Source: Pieris napi (taxonomy: Eukaryota > Arthropoda > Insecta > Lepidoptera > Pieridae). From it: 64,000 nt of DNA. The notes below the pieces were generated by a model. That model searched no databases, was not told the origin of the DNA, and saw only the letters and a program-made list of their open reading frames with translations. Where the stretch lies: positions 4,526,001 to 4,590,000 of the forward strand of contig NC_062257.1 in assembly GCF_905475465.1 (NCBI RefSeq). Direction: 5' to 3'. Position numbers and translations under genes: made by a program. Below, one piece after another: positions 12,101 to 25,200 of this stretch (the first letter of the stretch is position 1; every line of letters starts with the position of its first letter).

Positions 12101-12918
12101 GGCTCCGCAATATTAGAGAATGGACGGGAGTGGCCAGCGTAGAACAGCTGATGCGCTTGGCGAAAAATAAGAAGGAGTTTGACGAGCTGACCGCCAACCT
12201 CCAGTAGTGGAGAGGCACTTTAAGAAGAAGAAGAAGAATCAACCGCTATTGACCAGCTTGGTGGCGATCAACGTGGTTTTTTAAGCTCAAAGACGGATTA
12301 GTTTTTGAAGTTGATCGATAAAGAAACCACTTAAAAAAAAAAATCTTATTTTTTTAAGATTTTTCAAAATTTCTCAAAATCTATCGGTTCAAATTCACAG
12401 GAAATGTAATTTTAAGGGAAATATTTAGAACGCCGTTTAGTAGATTCCGATCGGTTTAAGGAAATGTAGGCATCACGCAGCTGCACGCATTTAACTTTAT
12501 CGACGATTTTTTATTATTTCGGCTTGCGGAAATCGTCAGCTTATATATTTTTTATTATTCTTGAATTATTTCATTCAAAATAAAAAAAAAATTAGCTACG
12601 CTCGAGAATGTCGAGATGACGTTTTTTTTTTACAACTTTGTTGCCCTCCCCTTTTTTTCCGTCACTCTCAAATTGTCAGATTAGTGGAATATACACTTTT
12701 TAGGATGTAATTAACTCACCCTACCTTAATCTGACGCGCTCGGGAATTTCTGATGGTCAATTTTTTTTTACTAATCTGATCCTGTCTCCTTCACGGGCGG
12801 CCTTATATATGGGCCTCATGTTTTGTGGAGGTACTTAACCGGGTACAAGGTATCCCCCTATATATTAATCTGCCGCGCTTTAGTAAATCCCGAAATCCCC
12901 TCTTGGGCTCCCCTACCA
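9173..12918. mobile_element. Non-autonomous DNA transposon with subterminal repeats, split by a LINE
   Basis: Inverted ends TGGTAGGGGAGCCCA (9173 on) and its complement TGGGCTCCCCTACCA (ending 12918) continue as imperfect repeats through GGGGATTTACT. Flanks are TTA on both sides (9170-9172, 12919-12921); read with one base less at each end, the flanks would be ATTAT. The first 550 and last 250 bases carry many alternating copies of GAGCGCGTCAGATTA and its complement TAATCTGACGCGCTC, like clustered transposase-binding sites. Without the LINE at 10099-12236 the element is about 1.6 kb and encodes nothing. A PIF/Harbinger-like origin would fit the TTA duplication, but this is weak inference. Confidence 0.7.
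10099..12236 (+). mobile_element. RTE-like LINE, internally deleted, with target duplication
   Basis: It is flanked by the direct repeat AATCAACCGC (10089-10098 and 12237-12246) and ends in an (AAG)n tail. From about 10318 there is the start of an APE-type endonuclease (LKIGTWNVRSL, LGISDTKWPG). It covers only about 85 residues, up to a stop at 10584. In a different frame, 10570-12207 carries a full reverse transcriptase: GKSPGPDQIHVEIL, CFVDYEKAFDRVKH, GVRQGCILSPLLFNLY and RYADDTTLIA near 11445, with a C-terminal part ending LGHVFRHERYRLLQ and GRRRKSWLRNI. Most of the endonuclease, including its later catalytic motifs, is deleted and the halves are out of frame. The copy is therefore dead, although the reverse transcriptase frame is still open. 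Confidence 0.85.
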
Positions 12919-13243
12919 TTATACTTATATTCCATTTCTGAGTTGGGTAATTATTTTGTCCCTACGTTAGATATCCAATGGTTCAGCTGCCCTAAGTCTG
13001 TGCTGGATCGCGATACATTACTGTCATCTGTGGCAGTTTTCAGTTTTTTGTGATTTGAGCATTGAGCTTGATATTATTTTTGAAGTTAATAAAATGCTTT
13101 CGATTTTAAGAAAACTTTTGTGTAGTAATAACAAGAATTCGGATTTCTCTAACGTGTTGTGACTTACATTTCATGATGTGTAAAACTACTGTGCAACTAA
13201 GCATTGAAGAATTGAATTAACGATTTATTTAGTGGTACGCAAG

Positions 13244-16200
13244 ATGGACGAATTGTGTAAGGGAATGTCACAAACAGGAAGCTCAATTATTGCAACTGAC
13301 AAAACTCAAGAAAATAATGGTGAATTTATATTTATATATTTTCAATACTTTTAATTTTGTTGCAATTGTTTCCGAAACGACTGTGTGTCGTTGGCTGTTT
13401 GTGTTTTCTAAGTCGTGTTAATACTTACACCCTCTCAAAATATTTGTTTTTGACGATTTAAGTATAGCAATAAATTCATGCCTAAATGTGTTTTTGGCCG
13501 CACTTAAATGAGATACAGTTGACGTAAAAGTAAATAAAATGATCTCGTATCAGTAGTATCATATCTAACCTATTACTGGATAGACACCAGTTGATTTATT
13601 ACCCCAAACTATATATAACAGACAGCAACCAACTGTTTCCCTCCTTTTTTTCTGTCGGGTATAGTAATTTACAAAATTATAATTAGATCAGAAATAGGAC
13701 CTTTTAGCCATGAAAAAGGATGTTTATTACACACAATACAACTCCTTCTTAATATTACAACTGTATTATTATTTTGTTAGACTATTTCTATCATATTTAT
13801 TGAAACTGAATCATTATTACACTACTATAACATAGATATTTCTCTTCTTTAAGTTATTGCTGTTTATTTATCACAGTCATAAGGCAAAAGTGCTTAAGTT
13901 AAACATTATATTTAGATTTTATAAGATGGTTACTCTTTAAAAATGGATTAAATACATTTTTACTAGGGAAATAAATTTAATTTGTGTTTTTCTTTATTTT
14001 ATAAGGAATTTATGTAATCTTTTTCATCTTTAATTAATTTATAAATAACTGTTAAGTTGCAGTAATAGTAAATTTTGTATAGTAAAAAATATGATATTGT
14101 ATTATTCAGTAACTTACTGATATTATTCACTCTGACAGATGTTTCTGTTAACATGGTTCTTAGTTAAAGGTCAATATTATATACGATGCCTCTTACTAGA
14201 CATGGTTCAGGTTTCTGATACAAAATTCTTAAAATAGAGTCACATAGTCCCTAAATTGCATGTGCAGTGCATGGTACATAAAATTTAAGATTCAAGCATT
14301 AGCATAATTTATTTATAGCAAAGACCTATTCTCTAGGCATACTCTGCCATGATATATTATACATTTATATCTCAAGATTTGCCTTGTATCCTGAACTCAT
14401 AGTCTACAACAGTCTTTCCCAACCATTTTGGGCCATGCCCCACGGTAGCCCACCTAAAATTCTTATTTCAGCCCCCCTATGTAACATTCATAATTTATAT
14501 ATTAAAAAATTTTAATTGTTCACTTAAGAAATTTAAATGATACGTTTTAGGAAGAAATTACTAGGAAATTGTTAACGAAACAATAACAAAAAATTTTCAA
14601 AAGATAATGAAAATCTGGAATTGCAATTCCAAATAATTTAAATAAAGATTTTTCTGTTAATTTAGTGAGATCCTTGCTGCACGGAGATTTTATATTGGGT
14701 ACCAATTTGGTTAGCTTCAGTCTCTAGTCTCCATATTGAAGAATGTGGAGTACCAGAACTCTTATACCGCTAATACGGGTTGCAGACCAAGAGCTAAGCT
14801 AAGTTAGTTTAGCTTAGCTCGCATAGCTGACGCAGTTTTCCATACTTGTGTGCAGACCGCAAACTATGCGAACTAAGCTATGTGAGCTAACTAAAATATG
14901 CGAAGCTAAGTTAGTTGTGTATGCCGATGCGCAGCTACACGAGCTAAGCTAAGCCCCTCCCGCTACCCCGCACACCATTTGCACATCATTCGCCACACTG
15001 ACTGAGCTTTGGCTTAGCTGTTGGTGTGCACGCTATTTATTTCTAGCTTAGCTTAGCCTAGCTTGCTTGGCATAGCTTAGTTTTCGGTCTGCAACCGGCT
15101 TGAGGATTAGGTGTATGTCCAATACAAAGCAGGCCCATAACCGATAGCATTATAGCATAACCGATAGTTTTTCTTACAATAATAACAGTGCTGAATTGTT
15201 ACAGTTCAAGTGGGAATTGAGACCACATTCTATAGACAATAATGCCACTACATCAAGCAAAGGTCTTTCGACTAACGGAACTTTTTCTATAGGTTCTATG
15301 GTCTATGTCAACGATCCATGTCTGGAGTGCGAACGCGTACGTGCTGCTTGCGAACGTCTCGGTTCCGTTGTAGCCGTTAGCGTTGGACAAGGACTTCCTA
15401 CACTGACGTCGCCGGCCTATTTTATCACTTCACCGTTTGAGGGCGACTTATTCGATGCAGCGCACAAAGCTAAATATAGGTGAGTTTTTTTTTTAATTTT
15501 ACAAAAGAGAGTTTTGGAAGTGTTTTTACGGTTATATACATTGGATATATTTTATTTTATTTACACTTTGTTGCTTTATGATATAAAAATTTAACAAAAT
15601 TACAAGTAAAGGATAGGCAACTGGCGGGCTTATCGCTTTCGAGCGATCTCTTCCAGGCAACCACTGTGAGTTGATTCCTGAGGCCTGTTGAGGCCTGATA
15701 GTTAATCAACTATTCGTATACGTTAACTTCGTTGATTGACGACCCGAAAGTAACGTATTTCCATACAATTTGTATAGTTATTACGTATTCGATTCGAATG
15801 ATGCATGTTCGTGCTTCCGTGTAGAGGCATACACTCGTGAACGCTTAAGTTTTCCAAACAAAAATCTATTGTATCGTTTCATTTACATATTATTACTAGC
15901 TGATCCGGCAAACGTCGTTTTGCCATGTATATCATTTATAATAAAAAATAGGGGTTGATTGTAGAAGGGTGAAAATTAGGGGTTGATTGATTTTATAATG
16001 CTGTATCATACAAAAAACATAACCAAAAATTAAAAAAAAATAATTTAGGGGTGGACTACCCTTAACATTTAGGGGGATGAAAAATAGATGTTGTCCGATT
16101 CTCAGACATACCCAATATTCACACAAAATTTCATGAGAATCGGTCAAGCCGTTTCGGAGGAGTTTAACTACAAACACCGCGATACGAGAATGTTATATAC

Positions 16201-19200
16201 TAGATATAGGTAAAGCCGTGAGGTAAGGAAAAAGTTACCTGCAATTAAGTGTATAGATAAGAAATCGTTTAAACATTGCAAAATTACTTCTGAATCTTTG
16301 AAATAGTACAATATTAAAATATACTGAAGAATTTGAACTTTAAAATATACTGTGATAGATTACAGTGATTACATATAGATATATAGATTAGAGTATTATC
16401 ACTAAATAAATTCAAAGCCCTCGTTAAACGAAAACTAATCAACAAAGCTTTTTATAAATTTGAGGACTACTTAAATGATCCTAATCCTTGGGATTGAATT
16501 GCTCCAGTTCAAACAATTTGTATGACAATACCTGGCGATTAAAAAGAGTGGCGGAAAGTTTCTTGCCAGTTCTTCTTACCCGCTCTACGCCCTTGACTTG
16601 CGAACTGGTAGTAAATGTAAATTTACGATTAATTTAACTTGACGATTCAAAAGTGTACATGGTTACCCACTTGAATAAAGATATTTTGAGTTTGAGTTTA
16701 TAAATATTAAATTGGTCAATCCTGTATTCATCTCCAATTAAAGAATAAATACCTATAGCCATGAGATTAAATAAAGTAGTGTATGCAACTGCATATAATT
16801 AGATATTAAAACACTCGTGTAATCTTACTTTAAAAACTACACTCATGTTAATACGCTCTATTATATGACAGTTGCATAAACTACTACTGTTCAACTAAAT
16901 AATGCGTTATAATAAAACTTTCAATGTATTAAAAACCTTTTTTCTATTGTTAGTGTCGTTTATTCTAGAAACGTAGAATAAAATTTTACGTGTAGGTACA
17001 TAAGTACACACACAACTACAATCAAAATCTGTTATAACGACATCGAAGGTCCTAATATTTGGTCGTAAAAACCGATATAAAAAACAAAAAAACATGGCGA
17101 TTAAAAAGAGTGGCGGAGAGATTATTGCCAGTTCTTCTCTTCCGTTCTACGCCCTTGATTTGAGAACTGGCACTAAATGTAAAATTAGAAGCATTTATAT
17201 GTATTTTTTACAGACACAAGTCATAAGTGTACAAAGTGTTACCAATATAATTAAATGATTTTTGATTTTTGAATTTTGATAGTCGTATCGGCCGATACGT
17301 TGTTATTAAGAACCTAATACAATAGAATACAGCCGGGACCTTTGATTTTAGTCAGTATAACCGGTATGTTCTAAACGATATCGTCGTAAACGGTTTTGAC
17401 TGTAGTAGGATTATTAAGGCCGTTTCGGTGTTTGTATACTGCATACGTTTGTTATGTAATTCTATTAACATAGCTTTATTTCAAGGTGATTGTGTAATGC
17501 TTACGAAAATCGCCGACCATTTAGCAACATAATGGAAGTCAGCACGTGAAATGTCGCTTAAGGGTTTTATATTTATTACCGAACTTTTGATATGCAAAGA
17601 AGTGTTATTAGTAATTACAGATCAAACTCTTTATAACGCCATTCGCTATAACGGAAAACTCTCTATAACGAAGAAAGATTTGATTGGTTTTACACGAAAC
17701 CCATACTTTAATCCACTCTTTAGAATGCCACAGCACTCTCCATTACGAAGAAATATTTTCATATTTAGACATCAAAACATACTTAAATGAGATTACATCA
17801 GATTACAAAACTAACCTATTGAGGTGCCGAATTTCTAAAAAGGTACCTGAGGGCATAGCCTTCTCGCCTTTGTTATTGTTAATTGCATTAACACGTGTGC
17901 CATTATTCTTAGATTACATTGCCTGTAGGAAATTTTGGTCTCAGTTACTAAACGCACCATTGTCACCTATCTAATATATATATAAATTATTGTAATTGGT
18001 TAAATTTTATGTTTTTTCTCTTCTCTCCTTAGGGAGCGTTCAAGTATTATGTAACGAATTTTTCCTTTTGTAAAATGTTACGATGCGGGGCGGGGATTGA
18101 ATTACGCGTCACGCGACTTACACCACATAATAGTAACTAAAGAGACACAAGGTGGTCACGAAACGTTTTACTTTACTTGAGTACAGTACTAGAAAACGTT
18201 ACGGCGAGATACATGGGGGGGGGGGGGTCCAATAATCTCCAAAAATTGCGTTACGTAATACTTGAACGCTCCCTTATAACGAAAACTCTCTATAACGAAG
18301 AAAAATGCTCCAACCCTTGAAATTCGTTATATAGAATTCACACTGTACATAGAAGTAAAAAATACCAGTTTCGCTACAACCTTTTAGGTCTTGGCTTCAA
18401 ATTTACGTATCTGTTTCGTGATCCACGTAATAGGCAAGTAGGTGATCAGCCTCCTGTGCCCGACATGCTTGATTTTCCTCACTATGTTTTCCTTTACAAG
18501 CGTTAAATTCGCAAAACAACAAGGATGAGAGTAGTTTGCCTAGGTTAAGTAGTGATTACTTAATAGACGACTGTGAGTATAAATTTATATTAATACATTG
18601 TGAATCGACTGTATTTGTGAAATGTTGAATAATTTATTTCTATTAAAACTCGAGACTCGATCGTTTGTGAATGTTTCAGAATTAATTTCAATTGATGAGA
18701 TAAATTGTTTATTGTTACAAACGGTCGCCGCACCGCACCGCCGTTTGCTTTATTAATTTATAACACGTTTTTGGCCCTTCCGATGTGAAAATGCGGTAGA
18801 TTTAGAATGCAGTAGAAAATATTACAAGTGGTGTAGGACTCGAGGGCAAAAATCCATAGGCGTAGGGTATTAAAAGCCATTTTTGATTAATTTGTGACTA
18901 TAGGTCGTAGACTGAAATATACAGATTGTTTTTTTTTAATTCTGTTAAATATTGACTTTAAAACTGGACGTATAGATCAATCGAATGGAAGAGAGATAGA
19001 TGGGGCGAAAGCGTACAATGAGCGTAACGGGACAATGACCGTAATGGGACAATAAATCATGCTTTTCCGTACGTGCAGCCGGCGTTCGATTTATTAGACG
19101 TTGTCAAGTCAAAATTTAAATTAAACATTTATAAAAGAGCCGAAAGTCACTAGTGAACGTCGCACCAGTACGCCGTACTATGCTTGTAAACACGTAAACA

Positions 19201-22200
19201 AACGCTATGTTCGTGTATTTATTTTTATATCATTCATAAATTACACATTATGTGTATTTCGTTTATAAATCGTTTACGAAGAAATTAAAGTCCAAAAATT
19301 AGGTTTAGACATTATTTACAAGCTACAACTGTTTTCTATGTTCTACAATATATATGTAGGTGTACTAGATAACTAAACATATAAGAGGGTGTCTAATTTC
19401 ATAATTTAATTGTAAAGTTTAACGCGCCGTAACGTTTTTCTGTACCCAAAAGTAAAACGTTTCGTGACCTGGATGACTCTTTATACCTAAAAGTTACCAT
19501 TATGTGGTTTATAGTACTGGAAAGTCGAAAATAATATTAACAATAACGCGTAATCAATCTCCGCCTCGCATCGTAACGTTTTACAAAGGATCCCCCCTCC
19601 CCCAAAATTCGTTACGTAATAAAATAAAATAAAAATATGTTTATTATGGAACATAAGATACATGTATCACTTATTCCACGTCATTAAATTTCAATTTGTA
19701 GGCATCCCTACTCATCGGCAAAGAAGACAGAGGGTGTAGGCCGAGAGAAAAAGCCGGCGTAAAAAACTCTCGGTACTCTTTTAAAATATCAAATCATCAA
19801 ATAACACTTATTTTAAAACAAATATCGCAAATTAATTAGAGGTAGCCTGTCTAGCACTAGTCCCAGGCCCTTTTATCAACTAGATAATCGTTGACTTTAT
19901 AGTAAGCCTTTTTACACAGCTTTTATTTAATACATTTCTTAAATTTATTGAAAGGCAGAGATAAAAGAGCCTCTGGGATTTTATTAAAGAAGAGTATCCC
20001 TTTCCCCAAAAAAGAATTACTAACTTTGGATAGTCTAGTACGGGGAAATTGCAGCCTTGAAGCCAATACTTGAACGCATACATGCATTAACCACTGGAGC
20101 TTTTAAAGGAGCTTTAACTGTAAATCTACTGAATTTCCTGTATAGTGATTCACCGAGATGTTTGGAAGATATATCATATTATAATTTATAAGGAAATCGT
20201 TTCAAAGTAACGCACAAAAGATACGCCAGTGAGTATTGGAGTTATTAATTGTTCATTGAATTCATGCTTCTAAGAAATGTATCTGGGTGTAATCAATTGA
20301 TATTATGATTATGTAGGTTTTTTTATAAGATTCCGAATTTTGAACGTAACTTTAGGCCGTTTAGATGCAGGGTAAGCTTTTCCTTAGGAGGCAAACGGGC
20401 AGAAAACTGAATGCTCACAAGTGCGTTGCCGGCCTTTGGGGTCGTTCAAGTATTACGTAAGCAAATTTTCTGCAATTTAAATTGAGGATTTTGTCTTGAA
20501 ATATTTGTATTTTGTGGAAGTTCAGGGGTTTCAAGTTTCAAATGTGGTAAAAATAAATAATAAGTAAGAACAATTTTAAAATCGACAATTGAACTTTTAG
20601 GAAAACTGTTCCACAATATTAAAGAACATATCAATGTACAAAAAAGGTTTGAAAGATTAATATCCACCCATGCGAAGCCGGGACGGGCCGCTAGTCAAAT
20701 ATATAAAATTCTCGTGTCACAATGTTCGTTCCCATACTCCGAAACGGCTACTATCTATCTTTCAAACCCCATAAGTGATAAGGGGTGTCCACCCCAATTA
20801 TGATACAGCACACCAAAATACATACAATCTCTAATTTTCACCCCTCTACGATCAACCCCTATTTTTGTTATTGTAGATAGTTATTTTTATTGAACTAAAA
20901 AAATGTTTCCTAGAAATAATAAACATGGCAAAACAAACGTTTGCCGGGTCAGCTAGTATTATGTAAAAAGTCATCGGCCGCGTCTGTTTGCGATCAACTT
21001 ATGCATGTATGCATTTGACGACTCATTGGTCTAGTGGTTAGTACTTGACTACGAATCCATGGGTCCCGGTTTCGATCCCCGGCTGAGACGAACATCGATG
21101 TGATGAGCATTTGGTGTTGTGCTTAGGTCTTGGGTGTTTAAATATGTATTTATATGTTTATCTATCTATAATATGTATGTATATCCGTTGCCTAGTACCC
21201 ATAACACAAGCTTCACCAGCTTAACATGGGACTAGGTTAATTGGTGTGAATTGTCTTTTAAAAAAAATGTATGGATTGTTTTCATCAATATCTAGCATGT
21301 TTTATGAGAAATCCACAGCTGATTAGTAGATAAAATAGATAGTATATGTGTGCTAGTTTTAACACCTCACCGTGACCATGATAGTAATATTATTAATACA
21401 CGATATTCAACGATAAAACCATTCACATTCAACCTTTATTGTAAAAATTCTAAAGCGCCAAAACTCACGCGATCAAAACATAGTTTATATTATGTGAAAT
21501 GTATTTGTATGCTCAACAGTATTCCTACAGCTACTCACTAAACAAAATCCAAACGATTACATTATACACAAAAGCCAAAAACGGAATACACATTCGAACA
21601 TATACATAAAGCGCAGTTTTACCTATTTATACAAAAAATATAACAAAGTATACATTTATATAAATTCTAAATTCTAAGTTCTAAGATTCATTGATGATTA
21701 TCTCCATACTCCTCCGAAACGGCTCGACCGATTATTATGAATTTTTTTTATACATATTCAGTAAGTCTGAGAATCGGCTATTATCTATCTTTTAAACCCT
21801 TAAGTGATAAGGGCTGTCCCCGACATCGAATTTTTTTTTTGTTATTTTTTGGAAAAAAAAATTTTGTTTTTATTTTTTTATTATACATCATACAAAAATA
21901 CATACAACCCTTAATTTTCACCCCTTTACGATCAACCCCTATTTTTTATTATTAATAGTTATTTTTATTAAACTAAACAAATGTTTCCTAAAAATAATAT
22001 ACATGGCAAAACAACGTTTACCGGGTCAGCTAGTAATATATATTTAATCCAAGGCCATTATTAATAAAAGATACCAGAGTTTTTTAAATTATTTTTTAAA
22101 CATTGTTTAGTTTGATTAAATATATCTATTTGCTGGTAATTTGTGTACAAGGTATACATGATTGAGTTACGTAAATAGTTTGAATTAGAGCGAGAGATTT

Positions 22201-25200
22201 GATTCGGTTTGCCTTGTATTGTATGAAGAAGGGCTGTGAAAAAGTAAAAGCCGACATATCCTTCTCTCATCGTTGTGGTCGCAATACCTGACGGTCCTCT
22301 GATGGTGGTGACTGTTTTCCAGGTTAGGGTGCGTTAAAGTGTTACGTCACGCAATTTTTGGAGATTATTCACGACCCCCCCCCATGTAACGCACGGTAAC
22401 GTTTTTCTGTACCCAATAGTCAGACGTTTTGTGACCACCCAGTGACTCCTTAAATATCTAAAAGTTACCATTATGTGGTGTAAAGTACTGGAAAGTCGAA
22501 AATAATATTAACAATAACGTGTAATTCAAACCCCGCCGCGCATCGTAACGTTTTACAAATAGACCCCCTTTCCCCCCCCCAAATTCGTTACGTAATACTT
22601 GAATGCTCCCTCATCATGAGTTTTTTAATCTATAATGGCGGTCAAAGAGTAGAGAATTGTTTCTGGCCAGTTCTCGCTTGATGCTCTGGTTTTGCGATAT
22701 GGTAGTAGATGTACAGTAATCCCTCGTATAACGCTGTGGAAGCGGCCCGCGTTATAGGTAATTGATTCAGAAACTAGGAACACGAATTTAATATAGTTAT
22801 TTGGTTTAATTTTCTAACAAAACAGTTAAAGCAGAGGTTGACAAATCAGTATAAAATTCACACTACAGAATATATAACTTGAGAAATCACCGCGTTATAT
22901 GGGGAAAGGAAACCGCGTTATAGGGGGATTAGTATATTTCGTTTCTTTTTTTTCTACCACGCACCACATAGTCGGGGAGTTTAAGAAACTAAATAAAATT
23001 ACAAGTAGATAAGTATGGCATTAAAAAAATTAAAGATGTTGTAACTTATACAAAAAGGCTAAAATTGAAATGGGCCGGTCACATTGGCCGCATTTGTGAT
23101 GGCAGATGGGTCAAAAGGACCCTTACTTGAAAGGGTCCAGTGGGAAGAAGAAAGAGAGGATGCACACCGAAAACTTGGCAGGATGAAATCAAAGGGATAG
23201 CGGGAAAAAACTGGAAAAATGTCGCAACAAATAGGGATAAGTGGAAGAATCTGGAGGAGGCCTTCACTCCATCGCAGGTCGAGTACAAGTGTAAGACTTA
23301 CTGTAGTTTAGTGTACTCGAATAAAGGCTATTTTTATTTTTATTTTTTTATTTAAGTATGGCATTATTTTCATCAAATGTTCCAATTATTACGCTGTGTC
23401 AAGTATAAAAAAAGTTACATCGTCGCGTTACTAAGAATTTTCAGTTTGACGTAAAGAGAAAATTTTGACAGTACAAACTTCACACTGACAGTTATGGTTT
23501 TTGACGTTCGGAGTTGTAGAGACTTTAACCTTTGTAAAGGTAGTGAGGAATGCCGCGGCGGGGTACTGCGCCCGCCCTTGTTCACTCTCGACGCTCGCTA
23601 TTTTCGGCGAGCATTCCTTGTGGGATGTCTCTATACTGAAAGCGTCTTTGTTAATTTTACAATAACGCGGCTAAAATAGTTTGTGAATCAGTTTGTTAGT
23701 GTATTTGTGTAAGTGAAATGTTGGTAATGTGTGCTTTAGACTGATTATGGGACCTACGAGATTACCATCGACACCTGAAGAGGACGAGACCAGATACGAC
23801 CTCGTGGTTAGGACTCCGGAACCATGTGAAATGTAAATATAGTGATTATAGGTAGAAGTATAAGCTGTGATTTAATATAGTTTATTTTCAAATCGGTAAC
23901 AAGTTTCTTTTTTATTGCAGAGATCGTACATGTAGTTCAAATGATTACAAAGATACTCAATCTTTGTGATGTCTTTTGTTTTTCTAATGTAACTTGTAAG
24001 TGAAAAATATAATTCGAAAATCGAACTAATAAGCTCGAATATCTTTTGTTTTTTATATGTGTAAGGAGGTTTTATTTTAGCTTTGAAAAATATAGTTCGA
24101 AAATCGAACTAATAAACTCGAATAGCTTTTGTTTTTTATACGTGTAAGGAGTTTTTGTTTTGGCTTTGAAAAATATAGTTCGAAAATCGAACGAATTAAC
24201 TCGAATGTTTTGGTTTTTTATCAGACGTTTTAATTTGAAAAAAGAACGAATTAAATTAACCGGTAGTTTCTTTTTAATTTAAAACAAATCAAGAATGAGG
24301 TTTTATAATTTATTGTACTGTCGGAGAAATTCTTTAGAGGGTAGCCAATTTGGCCATGTCTTCGTATGTAATAGAAATGTATAAAAGTCAATTTAAACAA
24401 TTGTTTTCTATGAATACCATTTCTATGTATTTAACACTAACCCAATTCTCGATACATTTTATTCATGTGACAACTCGCATTCCGCGGAATATATTCGTCA
24501 GAACTATTTCAATCTCTCGAAAAACGTAAATATTGTTCAACGTCACGAACCGCGTCATTCATGATCTATAAACATAACCTTTGACGGTTTAACACGAACT
24601 TTTAATCGCGACTTATATGTTAAGATTAAATGCATTTTTCACGTCGAACCAGCTGCCCATTATATGCCGCACTAATTCGACTAAGGGAACTCTTGAAGGA
24701 TCAAGAAAAGAGCGTACCAATTCTTAAAAAGTCGGCAACGCACTTGCCTTACCTACTTAATACAGATGAGCTTCTTGCCCGTTTGCCCGTTCTATAAAAA
24801 AAAAAAGGTTTTTGTGTATTGCACTGGCACATATGTCACGTGCAATCAACGAACCACCAAAAAATATTGTAACAATACAAATAGTAAGTCTAAAATGTAT
24901 AACAATAAGATAGGCTTACAGAAGTAAGCCTGGAATGGTTTCATTCTAAGCCAAAAAGAATTTAAAGGCAAGTGTTGTTGTAGTTTGAGTGTAAATTTAC
25001 TTTAAATATTTCTCGATCAATTACTAAAACCATAATTTTTTCAAAATTCTGGAACGATGTAATAGTTCCATTCTAAGCCTAAAAGAACTTAACAGCTTGA
25101 TTCAAAATTTACTTGAAATACTTCTCGATAAATTACTAAAAATATAAATTTATCATTATAATTACTGGAACGATGGAACAAAAATTTACGTTATTTTTTG

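Noticed and set aside
15932..16177. 81-codon minus-strand ORF
   Set aside because: It lies wholly within the CTAGCTGACCCGGC repeat and shows no protein motif.
21020..21095. Functional tRNA gene
   Set aside because: Same reasoning: a SINE head with a repeated 170-base body, also at 63690.
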